33,875 nucleotides of DNA. It comes from Prochloron sp. SulCav_FS08_3_32_3330. GTDB lineage: Bacteria; Cyanobacteriota; Cyanobacteriia; Cyanobacteriales; DYNF01. Below the pieces are notes generated by a model. That model was not told the origin of the DNA and made no database searches. It saw nothing but the letters and a program-made list of their open reading frames with translations. The position numbers and the translations under genes were made by a program. Location of the stretch: contig DYNF01000035.1 in NCBI GenBank assembly GCA_020721205.1, positions 4,680 to 38,554 on the forward strand, given 5' to 3'. Of this stretch, positions 33,795-33,875 are shown piece by piece. How positions within the stretch are numbered: position 1 is the stretch's first letter; every line of letters starts with the position of its first letter.

Positions 33795-33875
33795 TAGGGT
33801 GGGCAATGCTTACCAATATCTTTTTTTTCAACGGGTTAAAACCTGTTGCTACCCAAACAAAACCCGTCTTTACGG
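33795..33875. repeat. Dispersed repeat copy at the window edge
   Basis: GTAGGGTGGGCAAT at 33795-33808 matches the motif in the 293-bp repeats. From about 33822 to the window end the sequence follows the inner part of the MITE-like element (20251-20305): T-run, CAACGGGTTAAAACCTGTTG hairpin, ACCCAAACAAAACCCGT. Its terminal repeat is missing on the left, and the right part lies outside the window. Confidence 0.75.

Overview
The window looks like chromosomal DNA of an AT-rich unicellular cyanobacterium, probably of the Geminocystis/Cyanobacterium kind (genus is inference). Reasons: the HIP1 octamer GCGATCGC recurs (near 4833, 8310, 16199, 17325, 17406, 25995, 29962, 32078), Uma2-family genes are abundant, and several families typical of cyanobacteria are present (DUF1830, DUF6887/DUF6888, DUF1400-hydrolase, DUF4351, a slr0320-like radical SAM protein, a Tat-exported beta-carbonic anhydrase).

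Layout. 1-2581: a cluster of dispersed hairpin repeats, a Uma2 gene, an M16 peptidase and a tiny DUF4351-like gene closed by a terminator. 2582-8731: a minor-pilin (pseudopilin) operon with five class III prepilins: a PilX/GspK/HpsA-like protein without Glu5, a PilV-like one, a GspH/FimT-like one, an 880-residue PilW-like protein with about six Cys-rich fibronectin-III-like repeats, and a second GspH/FimT-like one. A perfect TGTGA-N6-TCACA site lies upstream, spaced for class II activation by a CRP/SYCRP1-type cAMP receptor. 8732-14745: an accessory region of toxin-antitoxin (TA) genes, three further Uma2 genes (two almost identical in tandem), a lone PD-(D/E)XK-like protein, palindromic elements and gene fragments, including the start of another pseudopilin gene. 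14746-19142: an MsbA-type ABC exporter, the carbonic anhydrase and a CPBP protease. 19158-20427: a HigA antitoxin fused to a HigB stub, a 53-residue membrane protein, and a DUF433 antitoxin-like gene whose end is formed by a 204-bp MITE-like element. 20490-26030: radical SAM protein, DUF1830 protein, 2H phosphoesterase, SRPBCC protein, DUF6888-DUF6887 pair, YchF ATPase and tRNA-Ala(CGC). 26239-29545: a DNA methyltransferase with a DUF559-like/SF2 helicase protein that has lost its Walker A segment. 29805-33686: DUF1400 alpha/beta hydrolase, a small hypothetical, a DUF423 membrane protein and a GAF-histidine kinase.

The strongest theme is asymmetric decay of poison/antidote systems. HicB is intact but HicA is a 20-codon stub; the MNT antitoxin is intact but its HEPN toxin is cut; HigA is intact but HigB survives only as an N-terminal tail fused to HigA; the DUF433 protein has no visible toxin partner; the methyltransferase is full length while its restriction-helicase partner has an in-frame loss of motif I. 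Only the PIN toxin cassette is complete, and it sits inside a perfect 293-bp direct repeat with 901-bp period, the trace of a tandem cassette array. The other notable result is the CRP-site-driven pilin operon, which resembles the SYCRP1-controlled slr2015-slr2019 locus of Synechocystis. All calls come from reading the sequence; no database search was run.
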